This document shows positions 57,150 to 64,000 of a DNA stretch of 64,000 bases, piece by piece. The notes under the pieces were generated by a model. The model saw nothing but the letters and a program-made list of their open reading frames with translations, had not been told where the DNA came from and ran no database searches. The stretch spans positions 62,001-126,000 of the forward strand of contig CAVPIK010000021.1 of NCBI GenBank assembly GCA_963704975.1. Direction: 5' to 3'. The translations under genes and the position numbers were made by a program. Position 1 is the first letter of the stretch. Each line of letters opens with the position of its first letter. This stretch comes from JAGNDO01 sp963704975 (lineage in GTDB: Bacteria; Chloroflexota; Anaerolineae; Caldilineales; Caldilineaceae).

Positions 57150-57815
57150 TCACCCCTGCCGACTCACCATTTCGTTGATCCAGATGGGGGCGAAGGGCGA
57201 GGTGCAGCCCTTGGACACAGGATAGTCCCGATAGATGCCCAAGGTTTCGCCGATGGCCAGGGCACGCTGGCGATGTTCGGGGAAGTGGATGCCGATGCCG
57301 GCCAGGCAATTGTTCATGGTCCACTGCACTTCCGGGGCGGCGTCTTTCATGTCGGATTCGATGCGGTTGAGCAGGCCGGGCAGATCGATGCCGTCCGGGC
57401 TTTTGCTGATGCGTTCGGCGGTCAAGGCCCAGCCGGCCCGGGCGGCCCAGGGATCGTCGTCGGCCATCCACCCTTGGCGCAGGGTCTCTTTGTCCGGGTG
57501 TTTGCTGACGATGTAGGAGATAAACCAGTCCGCCACCTGCGCAAAGTCGATGGACCGCATCATGCCATCGACCTCGTCCCTGGACAGATCCTTGGGCTTG
57601 ATCAGGAGGATGGCCAGGAACTGGGCGTCGATATTCCCCGTGGCCCAGAGTTGGATGGCCAACTCGTGGTCGTTTTTGATCTTGGCGGCCAGTTTCCGCA
57701 CATCACCGCGCAGAACGCCAAACTGATTGGTCCCCGCGCCGCTCTTGCTGTTTTGCGCCCGCACCTTTTCATGGCCGAGGGATTCGAGTTGAGCGAGTGT
57801 TTCGGTGAGTGTCAT
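57150..57815 (-). CDS. AlkD-family DNA alkylation repair protein
   Basis: 221 residues of HEAT-like helices. AQVADWFISYIVSKHP and DDDPWAARAGWALTAERI align with the AlkD regions that flank extruded alkylated bases. Frame intact. Glycosylase specificity cannot be told from sequence; repair of alkylated purines is the family role. Confidence 0.8.
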   Translation of the reverse strand: MTLTETLAQLESLGHEKVRAQNSKSGAGTNQFGVLRGDVRKLAAKIKNDHELAIQLWATGNIDAQFLAILLIKPKDLSRDEVDGMMRSIDFAQVADWFISYIVSKHPDKETLRQGWMADDDPWAARAGWALTAERISKSPDGIDLPGLLNRIESDMKDAAPEVQWTMNNCLAGIGIHFPEHRQRALAIGETLGIYRDYPVSKGCTSPFAPIWINEMVSRQG

Positions 57816-57881
57816 GGTTGTGGTCCTTTTTGGGTAATGGTGGGGGAGGCGAGCAGAACGATGGATACGGTTTATCGATTA

Positions 57882-58310
57882 TCAGGGGATGTCGTAAAGA
57901 TCTAGTATCTGGCGCTCCTGCGTGGGGGACAACCGCACTACCGTGTTTCGGAATTGCGAGGGATTCAAGATTCCCCGCAACGGATGGTTTCCAAGAATCC
58001 ATTCTACTGGGTACTGCCTGCGGAAGGCACCACTCCAGGGGTCATTTGAAAGAAGATCAGCCTGATAAACCTCAGCATACTCACCAACAATCTGGCCCAC
58101 GCCTAAAGCGAAGGTTGGAGCGCCTCCATGACTCTTCGGGACATGCGCTACGACCCAATCCCCTTCCTGGATCTGTCGAAACCGTCGAACAGCCGGCTCA
58201 CGATCCCATTCTCGATCAGGCCAGCCGATGCCAACCACCCTTTGCTGCACGAAGAAGTCCCAAGCAATAAGGCTCTCTTGAGGGGCGATTGTTACCTTCC
58301 ACATTGTCAT
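57882..58310 (-). CDS. EVE/PUA-like domain protein
   Basis: 142 residues from ATG 58310 (GGAG nine bases upstream). WKVTIAPQESLIAWDFFVQQRVVGIGWPD, then GDWVVAHVPKSHG and ALGVGQIVGEY, resemble EVE-like domains that read modified bases and often precede nuclease domains. No nuclease domain is attached here. The ATG overlaps the stop of the preceding open frame as ATGA. Family call moderate. Confidence 0.55.
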   Translation of the reverse strand: MTMWKVTIAPQESLIAWDFFVQQRVVGIGWPDREWDREPAVRRFRQIQEGDWVVAHVPKSHGGAPTFALGVGQIVGEYAEVYQADLLSNDPWSGAFRRQYPVEWILGNHPLRGILNPSQFRNTVVRLSPTQERQILDLYDIP

Positions 58311-58579
58311 GATGTGTCTCCGTTTACGATGCACATAGCTTGTCTATTCACGCAAATGAACATCTGAAAAATCCTCCGGAGAGAAGATTCCCGTTTGCCA
58401 ACAAAATCTGAGGCATCGTCATCGTGCCGATTACCACCACTGGTCCAGCCTAAGTACAGTTGAGCCGTTACAAAAATAGAGGAAATATCCCCGGAAACCT
58501 GCTTTAAACGGCGAGAATAGTGGTAAAGTGGATCACTTTCGTCTATATTTCGCCAAAAAACAGGGATTATGCCTGACAA
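58307..58579 (-). CDS. Short open frame coupled to the EVE-like gene, unrecognised
   Basis: 90 codons from TTG 58579, ending TGA 58307-58309 overlapping the next ATG. The product (IPVFWRNIDESDPLYHYSRRLKQVSG...) looks protein-like, with aromatic and charged residues well spread. The upstream boundary is a stop, so it may be a short gene or the tail of a decayed one. GC content falls here compared with flanks. Confidence 0.4.
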   Translation of the reverse strand: MSGIIPVFWRNIDESDPLYHYSRRLKQVSGDISSIFVTAQLYLGWTSGGNRHDDDASDFVGKRESSLRRIFQMFICVNRQAMCIVNGDTS

Positions 58580-58806
58580 ATTCGCTCAACGATTTGCGTC
58601 ACCTAGCAGGTGGGCGGGACGAGACGAAGCGGTTGTGAGTCCCATGATGACTCTCAATGGGATCGTTTTGTGCTATTCCGTCAGATTACACTATCTCAGG
58701 ATGTGCCTTAACGTTATACTCAGCCGACCACGCTTAACTCGGCGGCTAAGTGTGATGATTGGCTTTGACATGAGTACCTTTCTTTCTCAATATACTTTAT
58801 TACAAA
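58580..58806. other. AT-rich gap, no gene seen
   Basis: 227 bp between the short frame and the DUF6602-like gene. Contains CGGCGGCTAAG/CTTAACTCGGC-type imperfect pairs only. No promoter convincing by eye. Confidence 0.5.
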
Positions 58807-59625
58807 TCATTTTTCGAGTCGCATTGAAGCTAAGATTTCTTTGTTAACAACAATATAAGGAAACTGTCCTGCTTTCTTTAAATACTCTTTGATAAAAAAG
58901 CTGTCACTAAGTGGTGGTTCCGGTGGCTCAAAACAATACAAAGCGAGCAAGAAAACTTCTAATGTTTCTCTTTTTGCATCAATAAGTATATATGCCTCGC
59001 CTCCAATATTGCCTACCCAGCCGCTAAACAAAGTCTCCTCGATATGCATTGAATGAAAAATCATGTATTCATTAAGGACAACAATCATATCTGGGATTTC
59101 TTCAGGACTAATATTCCCATCATTAATTTGGTTTTCTATGTATTTCAAAGTCTTTTTGGCACTTTGAGACTTTTTTGAAAACATCACTGTTGGTATTTTA
59201 TGAAAAGTATCAGGAATCTTCCTTATAGTAGATATTTTCCTTTCTAGCTTCTTTACAGATTTCAATTGTTCTAGGCCTCGATGAAACTCAGACCCTTTAG
59301 TCAATGTTGCTATATCAGGTTTTACTTCGATTGCAGCATACACGCCCTCTGCAAGTATTACTTCACGCTTTGGAGTGAAAAAACGAGGATGTATTGGATG
59401 AAGAATCACGCAGTCTATTTCGCTTGACTCCGAGCTAATATTGTATATTTTTCCTTTTTTAACAGTATACGTTGGCGGAAATAAGCTAGCCAAAAACTTT
59501 TCTACCGATATTTCTCGTATATCAGCTGTCTGTTTGGTATCTTTGCTAAAGGCAGATTCTGTATCACTGAATGACAGTTCGATCATTTGTAAGTTTTCTT
59601 TTATTGCTGCGATTGCTGCATTCAT
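58807..59625 (-). CDS. DUF6602-like protein, predicted PD-(D/E)XK-type nuclease fold
   Basis: 272 residues, AT-rich and Lys/Ile-rich, unlike the rest of the window. FLASLFPPTYTVKKGKIYN, then SSEIDCVILHPIHP and, about 30 residues later, EGVYAAIEVKPDI: Asp and Glu-x-Lys at the spacing of a PD-(D/E)XK active site, as in DUF6602 proteins. A C-terminal helical part follows. Frame intact. Composition indicates horizontal acquisition. Defence or restriction role is inferred. Confidence 0.65.
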   Translation of the reverse strand: MNAAIAAIKENLQMIELSFSDTESAFSKDTKQTADIREISVEKFLASLFPPTYTVKKGKIYNISSESSEIDCVILHPIHPRFFTPKREVILAEGVYAAIEVKPDIATLTKGSEFHRGLEQLKSVKKLERKISTIRKIPDTFHKIPTVMFSKKSQSAKKTLKYIENQINDGNISPEEIPDMIVVLNEYMIFHSMHIEETLFSGWVGNIGGEAYILIDAKRETLEVFLLALYCFEPPEPPLSDSFFIKEYLKKAGQFPYIVVNKEILASMRLEK

Positions 59626-59892
59626 TTGATAAATCCTTTAATTCAGGAAATCGAATTGGCTCTCTGGGATCTCAGGGGGTTGACGAATCAAGAATCCTCA
59701 ACGAGACAGATTTTCTGCGAAATTCAGGCCAATGATCCCCTCGGCGGTGATAGGCGGATCACATTCCGCACATCATCAATTTCATACTTTTTATGCGGAA
59801 GAAACGCATGGTACGCTTACCCGCTACCACCGTCAACCCAAAGAAATCATCCCAAATCATCCAGCTTGACGCGCAAGAACACCCCGCAGCCC
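59626..59892. other. Gap upstream of the DUF6602-like gene
   Basis: Starts AT-rich and becomes GC-rich towards the S9 remnant. ATTCCGCACAT and ATGCGGAA at 59763-59804 pair weakly. The promoter for the DUF6602-like gene would lie here, but no clear boxes were seen. Confidence 0.4.
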
Positions 59893-59997
59893 TCACACCA
59901 CCCGATCCAAAAACGCCGCCATCCGCGTAAACCTGTCCACCCGATTCACCAACTTGCTGATCTTGTGCCCCTCGTCCGCGTAGTGCAGGAACTCCAC
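59893..59997 (-). pseudogene. Duplicated C-terminal fragment of an S9 peptidase gene
   Basis: The minus strand reads VEFLHYADEGHKISKLVNRVD then FTRMAAFLDRVV and stop, nearly identical to the last 35 residues of the S9 gene at 61225. The DNA match extends over about 105 bases, with a handful of differences. Upstream homology ends abruptly at about 59998. The intact copy is 1.3 kb away in the same orientation. Confidence 0.85.
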
Positions 59998-60036
59998 GCC
60001 GCCCTTGCTCTGATGCCAGTCCTTTTGGGCCGCCCA

Positions 60037-60351
60037 TCACGCAGGAACAAGCGGGCGGATGCGAGTCATATCTTGCTGCATGGTCTGGGCGGCATCCCAC
60101 AGATCCACGGCACGCTGTGCATTCAGCCAGAACTCCGGCGAGTTGCCGAATAGTCGGGCCAGCCGTAGGGCCATGCCTGGGCTAATGCCCTGGCGCTCAC
60201 GCAGAAGTTGATTGATCGATTGGCGGGAAACCCCAATGGCTTCGGCCAAACGGGTGGCGGTGAGGCCGTAATCCGGCAGAAAATCTTCGCGCAACATCTC
60301 ACCGGGATGGGTCGGTCTGCGCTTCATGCTGATCGTGTTAGGAATGCTCAT
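60037..60351 (-). CDS. higA: HigA-family antitoxin, second copy
   Basis: 104 residues. RRPTHPGEMLREDFLPDYGLT, HTH ATRLAEAIGVSRQSINQLLRERQGI and ARLFGNSPEFWLNAQRAVDLWDA. No HigB toxin gene upstream: 60352-60403 is too short. Only distantly similar to the copy at 49034. Flanked by the S9 fragment. Confidence 0.88.
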   Translation of the reverse strand: MSIPNTISMKRRPTHPGEMLREDFLPDYGLTATRLAEAIGVSRQSINQLLRERQGISPGMALRLARLFGNSPEFWLNAQRAVDLWDAAQTMQQDMTRIRPLVPA

Positions 60352-60403
60352 GGTTCACCCCGATGCTGCCCGTTCCATTATCAATTCCGACTCTAACATT
60401 GGG

Positions 60404-60790
60404 CTATGACGATGTCCTGTGGATATCCAACTGCGGTAAATCAATGACCGCGCCAGTTTTGATCAAGAAATCCATACCGATGATGCCATCCATCTCCATG
60501 CCGTAGTCCATTGCCCCCACTTCTATCTCGAAGCCATCAACCTGCAGATCGGAAAGTCCGAGTCGGTCAACCTTCTTGGTGAAGACAAATTCCGCGCCAC
60601 CGACGCCACGAATACGATGGACGGCATCATCCGGTTCATAGCGCAGATCAATGGTCAACAGCTTGTCTGCGGCAAAGATGCAACCCGCCGATCCTGTATC
60701 CAACAAAACCTGCGGGAAAGTCACTCGCCGCCCATGATAGTCGATGGTCGCCGCGACAAAAGGCAAGCCATCTTGAAGCCGGATATTCAT
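60404..60790 (-). CDS. Retropepsin-like aspartyl protease-family protein
   Basis: 128 residues from ATG 60790, overlapping the upstream stop as ATGA. Catalytic LLDTGSAGCIF, then AVHRIRGVGG flap region and the second hydrophobic-hydrophobic-Gly motif IIGMDFLIKTGAVIDL. One DTG per chain, so it should dimerise like retroviral proteases. Substrate unknown; the partner gene is directly upstream. Confidence 0.8.
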   Translation of the reverse strand: MNIRLQDGLPFVAATIDYHGRRVTFPQVLLDTGSAGCIFAADKLLTIDLRYEPDDAVHRIRGVGGAEFVFTKKVDRLGLSDLQVDGFEIEVGAMDYGMEMDGIIGMDFLIKTGAVIDLPQLDIHRTSS

Positions 60791-61047
60791 CGCAGACTCC
60801 GAACACCCAACCACTGCCGTTCAACCACATCAAGGCTCTCTCGACTTGTATGAAAGACATACAACTCCCGCTCCGGGGACTCTCGGTGAAGCTGGGTGTA
60901 GCTTTGCATCGCCGCCACCGAATCGGCAAAGGTGCCGAGAACGGCCAGTTGATCAAGAATGCGCTTTTCACCGTCCGAATGCGCCTTGATCGCTTCAAGC
61001 AGAAGCCATTGCTGGGGATAGTTTTTTCGGATTGCTCGCCACTGCAT
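60787..61047 (-). CDS. Small partner protein of the retropepsin gene
   Basis: 86 residues from ATG 61047 (AGGAGG six bases upstream). MQWRAIRKNYPQQWLLLEAIKA...DGEKRILDQLAVLGTF and ELYVFHTSRESLDVVER. I have the impression that such proteins recur directly ahead of retropepsin-like genes, but I cannot verify it. Coupled by ATGA. Function unknown; target of the protease or its regulator are both possible. Confidence 0.65.
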   Translation of the reverse strand: MQWRAIRKNYPQQWLLLEAIKAHSDGEKRILDQLAVLGTFADSVAAMQSYTQLHRESPERELYVFHTSRESLDVVERQWLGVRSLR

Positions 61048-61224
61048 AGGAATCCTCCTGAACACTATTCACAAAAGATCTGTCATACACAGGATTGTAA
61101 ATCGCCACACAGCCCCTGTCAATCACCGGACGGATCAAGCCAGATCGAAGCCACCAAATCGAGAAAAATCCGCGCAAATCCGCCAAATCAGCGTCATCCG
61201 CGGTCTATTTGAAAGCCCCGTCCC

Positions 61225-63063
61225 TCACAACACCCGATCCAAAAACGCCGCCATCCGCGTAAAACTGTCCACCCGGTTCACCAGCTTGCTGATCTTGTGC
61301 CCCTCGTCCGCGTAGTGCAGAAACTCCACCGTCCCCCCGGCGGCCCGCACCCGGTCGGTGACCAGTTCGGACTCGAAGAGGGGCACCCGGGGGTCGTTGT
61401 CCCCGGCGATGACCATGAGGGGCATGGTGATGCGCTCGATCTTGTGGATGGGGGAGATGCGTTCCAGCAGGTCCCGCTGGGTGGCCAGGCTGCCGTATTC
61501 CTGCTCCCGGTGGGCCCGGCGCCAGGGGCTGGTGCGCTCCATGAAGGTGACCCAGTTGGCGATGCCCACCACGTCGATGCCGGCGGCGAAGAGCTCCGGG
61601 TACTCGGTCAGGGCGGCCAGGACCATGAAGCCCCCGTAGCTGCGCCCATAGATGGCCACCCGATCCCCGGCGATCTCCGGGCGGGCTTGCAGCCAGAGGA
61701 CGGCGTGCTTGAGGTCCGCCACGCTGTCCATGCGCAGATCCAGCTCGTCCAGGGCGGTGTAGTTGCGGCCATAGCCCGTGCTGCCCCGCACGTTGGGGGC
61801 CAGGATGGCGTAGCCCCGGCTGAGGAAATATTGAAAGCGCACGTCAAAATCGGGCCGGATCTGGCTGGCCGGGCCGCCGTGGACGTAGAGGATGCACGGG
61901 TAGCCGCCTTCCGGCGCGGGCGATTGGGGCCGATAGTAAAAGGCCGGGATCTGCAAGCCGTCAAAGGTGGGGAAGGCGATCAACTCCGGCTGCACAAAGG
62001 AGGCGGACGGAATCCCCGCCCGGTCGCTGTGGGTGATCTGCCGGGCCTGGCCGGAGGCCACGTCCACGGTCCAGATGTCCGCGTTGCGGTTGGGCGTTTG
62101 CAGATCCAGCACCAAGCTACCGCCGTCCCGGCTGAAGCGCACGGCGCCGATCACCCCGGCGGGCAGCTCGGTGAAGGGCGTGTGCTGTGCCCGTCGCCAA
62201 ATCGTAGCGCACCAAATGGCTGTAGCCGTCCACGTTGACCACATAGGCCAGGTCCTCGGTTGCCCCAGACGCGACCAACGCCTGCCAATTCACCGCCGGG
62301 GGCCACGAGCCCGTCACATCCGTCGACGTCTGAAAATCTCGGTCATCTCCCCCGTGGCCGGGTCCACCCGCAACAGCGCGCCCCGGTCATGGGTGCGGTC
62401 GGAGAGCAGATAGAGGCCATCGGCTCCGCCATTTGGCCGCCCCATAGACGGCGGGGTCCGCGCCCGCGGTCAGATGCCGGGGAGCCTCCTCGCCGGTCAG
62501 ATCCACCAAATACAACTCGATCTGCAACGACCCCACGGCCTCCTCGGTGAGCAGATAGCGCTCGTCCGGCGACCAGGCCAGGATGGCCCGATTGCCCGCG
62601 GCCTCTTGCACCAGCCGAGCCTCGCCGCTGGCAATCTCCATGACATAGGTGTCAAAATCCACCCCGTTGCGCCCATTGGACGCGTACACAATGCGCGCCC
62701 CGTCTTTGCTAAAGGCCCCAAAGCGGTGGATGGCGTCGTCGTCCGTGGTCAACCGGCGCACGTCGTGTCCAGCGCGGTCGTCCCCACCAAAATTGGTGAT
62801 GCAAATAAAATTGCTGGCGCTCGTTGCCCCCCACGTCCCCCACGGCGATCAGATGTGGGGCCGCAGAAGATCCATGCAATTCCCAGACCTTATCTTCAAA
62901 AAAAGAAAGCTGCTGGGGCCAGTCGTTCCCATCGCACCGGCGCGCTCCACACCTGAAAGCTGCCGGTGATGTCGCTGAGAAAGGCCACCCGCGCCCCGTC
63001 CGGCGACAGGACCGGCGTGGTGGCGCTGCGGATGTTGAGATAACGGGCAAAATCAATGGGCAT
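61225..63063 (-). CDS. S9-family prolyl oligopeptidase/acylaminoacyl peptidase (about five frame breaks)
   Basis: Beta-propeller plus alpha/beta hydrolase peptidase of about 610 residues. Propeller blades include TPVLSPDGARVAFLSD, GAFSKDGARIVYASNG, ILAWSPDERYLL and VRFSRDGGSLVLDL. Hydrolase triad: Ser in YGRSYGGFM, Asp in AGDNDPRVP, His in ADEGHKIS. Only the last third is in one frame; shifts near 62932, 62768, 62430, 62335 and 62190 are needed. GAAAAGGAG precedes the ATG at 63063, and no signal peptide is seen. Confidence 0.87.
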
Positions 63064-63067
63064 AAGA

Positions 63068-64000
63068 TTAGCTCTCCTTTTCTGATAATTCCATCCAACG
63101 GTCCATAACCTGGTCCAACTTGACCTCCACCTGGCTCAATTCGTCCGCCAGGCTCTGCATACTCGCATAATCGCTGCCGATGGCGTTGATCTGGCCTTGC
63201 AGATCGGCCTTGCGGGTTTCCATTTCTTCAATATAGTTTTCGATCTGCGCCAGTTCTCGCTCTTCTTTCCAAGAAAGACGGGCCGGTTTGGTGGGGGACG
63301 GATCGCCGTTTTGCGCAGCTTTCGGGGTGGGGGACGGGGGGGGCGTCGACGACTTGGCTGCTTCGGCTTCGGCGGTCAGCCGTTGGAAGGTCTCGTAGGG
63401 CGCGGGATAGCGGGGGCTGATCACGCCTTGGTCAAAGTTGACCAGGAAATCCACCGTGCGGTCCAGAAAATAGCGGTCATGGCTGACCACGACCAAGGTG
63501 CCGGCGAAGTTGTCCAAAAACTCCTCCAACACGGTCAGGGTTTGGATGTCCAGATCGTTGGTCGGCTCGTCCAAAAAGAGCACGTTGGGCTGGTGGATCA
63601 GCGTGCGCAACAGGTAGAGCCGCCGCTTCTCCCCGCCGCTGAGGGCGGCGATGGTCCCCCACTGGGTCTTGCGGTCAAAGAGGAACCACTCCAACATCTG
63701 GGCCGCCTCCATGATCTCGCCGTCCTTGGTGCGGATCAGGGGGGCCTCGTCGTGGATAAACTTGATCAGGGTCGTGGACAGGTCCAGATCCTGGCTGCGC
63801 TGGTCAAAGTAGCCCAACTGCACCGTGTCGCCCCAGTCCAGCACCCCGGCGTCGGCCTGGGTTTTGCCCGCCAAAATGTCCAAAAAGGTGCTCTTCCCCG
63901 CGCCGTTGGGGCCGATGATGCCGATGCGGTCCCCCGGTTCCAGGCGGAAGTCCAGCCCTTCGAAGAGGGTGAGGTCGTCGTAGCGCTTGGTCAGCCCCGT
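63068..64000 (-). CDS. ABC-F family ATPase (N-terminal part beyond window)
   Basis: Soluble ribosome-associated ATPase of the Uup/EttA class, C-terminal half seen. Walker A GPNGAGKST near the window edge, signature LSGGEKRRL, Walker B VLFLDEPTNDLD and switch His in SHDRYFLD. After the ATPase a Pro/Ser linker (SSTPPPSPTPKA) leads to a C-terminal coiled coil (LAQIENYIEEMETRKADLQ), as in Uup-type proteins. Its stop lies 5 bp before the S9 start. Confidence 0.9.
   Translation of the reverse strand, partial: TGLTKRYDDLTLFEGLDFRLEPGDRIGIIGPNGAGKSTFLDILAGKTQADAGVLDWGDTVQLGYFDQRSQDLDLSTTLIKFIHDEAPLIRTKDGEIMEAAQMLEWFLFDRKTQWGTIAALSGGEKRRLYLLRTLIHQPNVLFLDEPTNDLDIQTLTVLEEFLDNFAGTLVVVSHDRYFLDRTVDFLVNFDQGVISPRYPAPYETFQRLTAEAEAAKSSTPPPSPTPKAAQNGDPSPTKPARLSWKEERELAQIENYIEEMETRKADLQGQINAIGSDYASMQSLADELSQVEVKLDQVMDRWMELSEKES

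Noticed and set aside
60352..60403. HigB toxin upstream of the second HigA
   Set aside because: Only about 50 bp are available before the next gene, and the three readings show no HigB tail.
1..64000. tRNA or rRNA genes
   Set aside because: No cloverleaf, TTCGA-type arm or rRNA segment was recognised on either strand by eye; this is a weak negative without a tool.

Overview
The window is GC-rich bacterial chromosome, most likely from a filamentous-type Chloroflexota (Anaerolineae/Caldilineae-like). That placement is an inference. It rests on solute-binding lipoproteins with long Ala/Pro linkers after the lipobox, several carbohydrate ABC importers without local ATPases, a Tat-type binding protein, and a mreBCD-mrdA-min-rodA shape cluster. 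There are no rRNA or tRNA genes and no CRISPR array.

Layout. (1) 1-7861, minus strand: shape and division operon mreB, mreC, mreD, mrdA, minC, minD, rodA (rodA cut by the window edge). (2) 8222-15859, plus strand: tilS, a small protein, rlmI-like methyltransferase, Nudix hydrolase, GH99-like glycosidase with SH3b tail, hpt, LysM/M23 peptidase. (3) 15965-17293: ribosomal L25 and an unrecognised membrane-tailed protein. (4) 17497-27588: xylose utilisation locus (xylB, xylA, GH3 glycosidase, two permeases, binding protein) divergent from a LacI-family regulator, with two TGCAAGCGCTTGCA operators. (5) 27672-40291: phosphofructokinase, vapBC-type pair, threonine synthase, and a second sugar operon (2-hydroxyacid dehydrogenase, TIM-barrel isomerase, permeases, Tat-lipoprotein, fucose-isomerase-like protein, Gfo/Idh dehydrogenase, ROK regulator) behind a perfect 18-bp dyad. 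(6) 40717-48939: peptide ABC importer without ATPases, an alanine-dehydrogenase-like protein, and a three-subunit HcnABC-like FAD/2Fe-2S dehydrogenase. (7) 49034-63063: accessory zone with orphan HigA antitoxins, gene remnants, DinB proteins, katG, DUF1801/OmdA proteins, AlkD, an AT-rich insert carrying a DUF6602 (nuclease-like) gene next to a PUA/EVE-like protein, a retropepsin cassette and an S9 peptidase. (8) 63068-64000: partial ABC-F ATPase.

Two properties cut across the window. First, about half the genes carry single-base frame breaks. Nearly all that I could resolve are cured by adding or removing one base in a short homopolymer, and they hit conserved genes such as tilS, mreC and katG. 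I therefore treat most as sequence or assembly errors, not pseudogenes, and give composite coordinates. Second, intergenic spaces are rich in palindromes. There are two dispersed families: family A, whose copies lie in gaps of the shape operon and, in frame, inside tilS; and family B, one copy at the tilS 3' end and one 26 kb away. There are also many one-off long hairpins.
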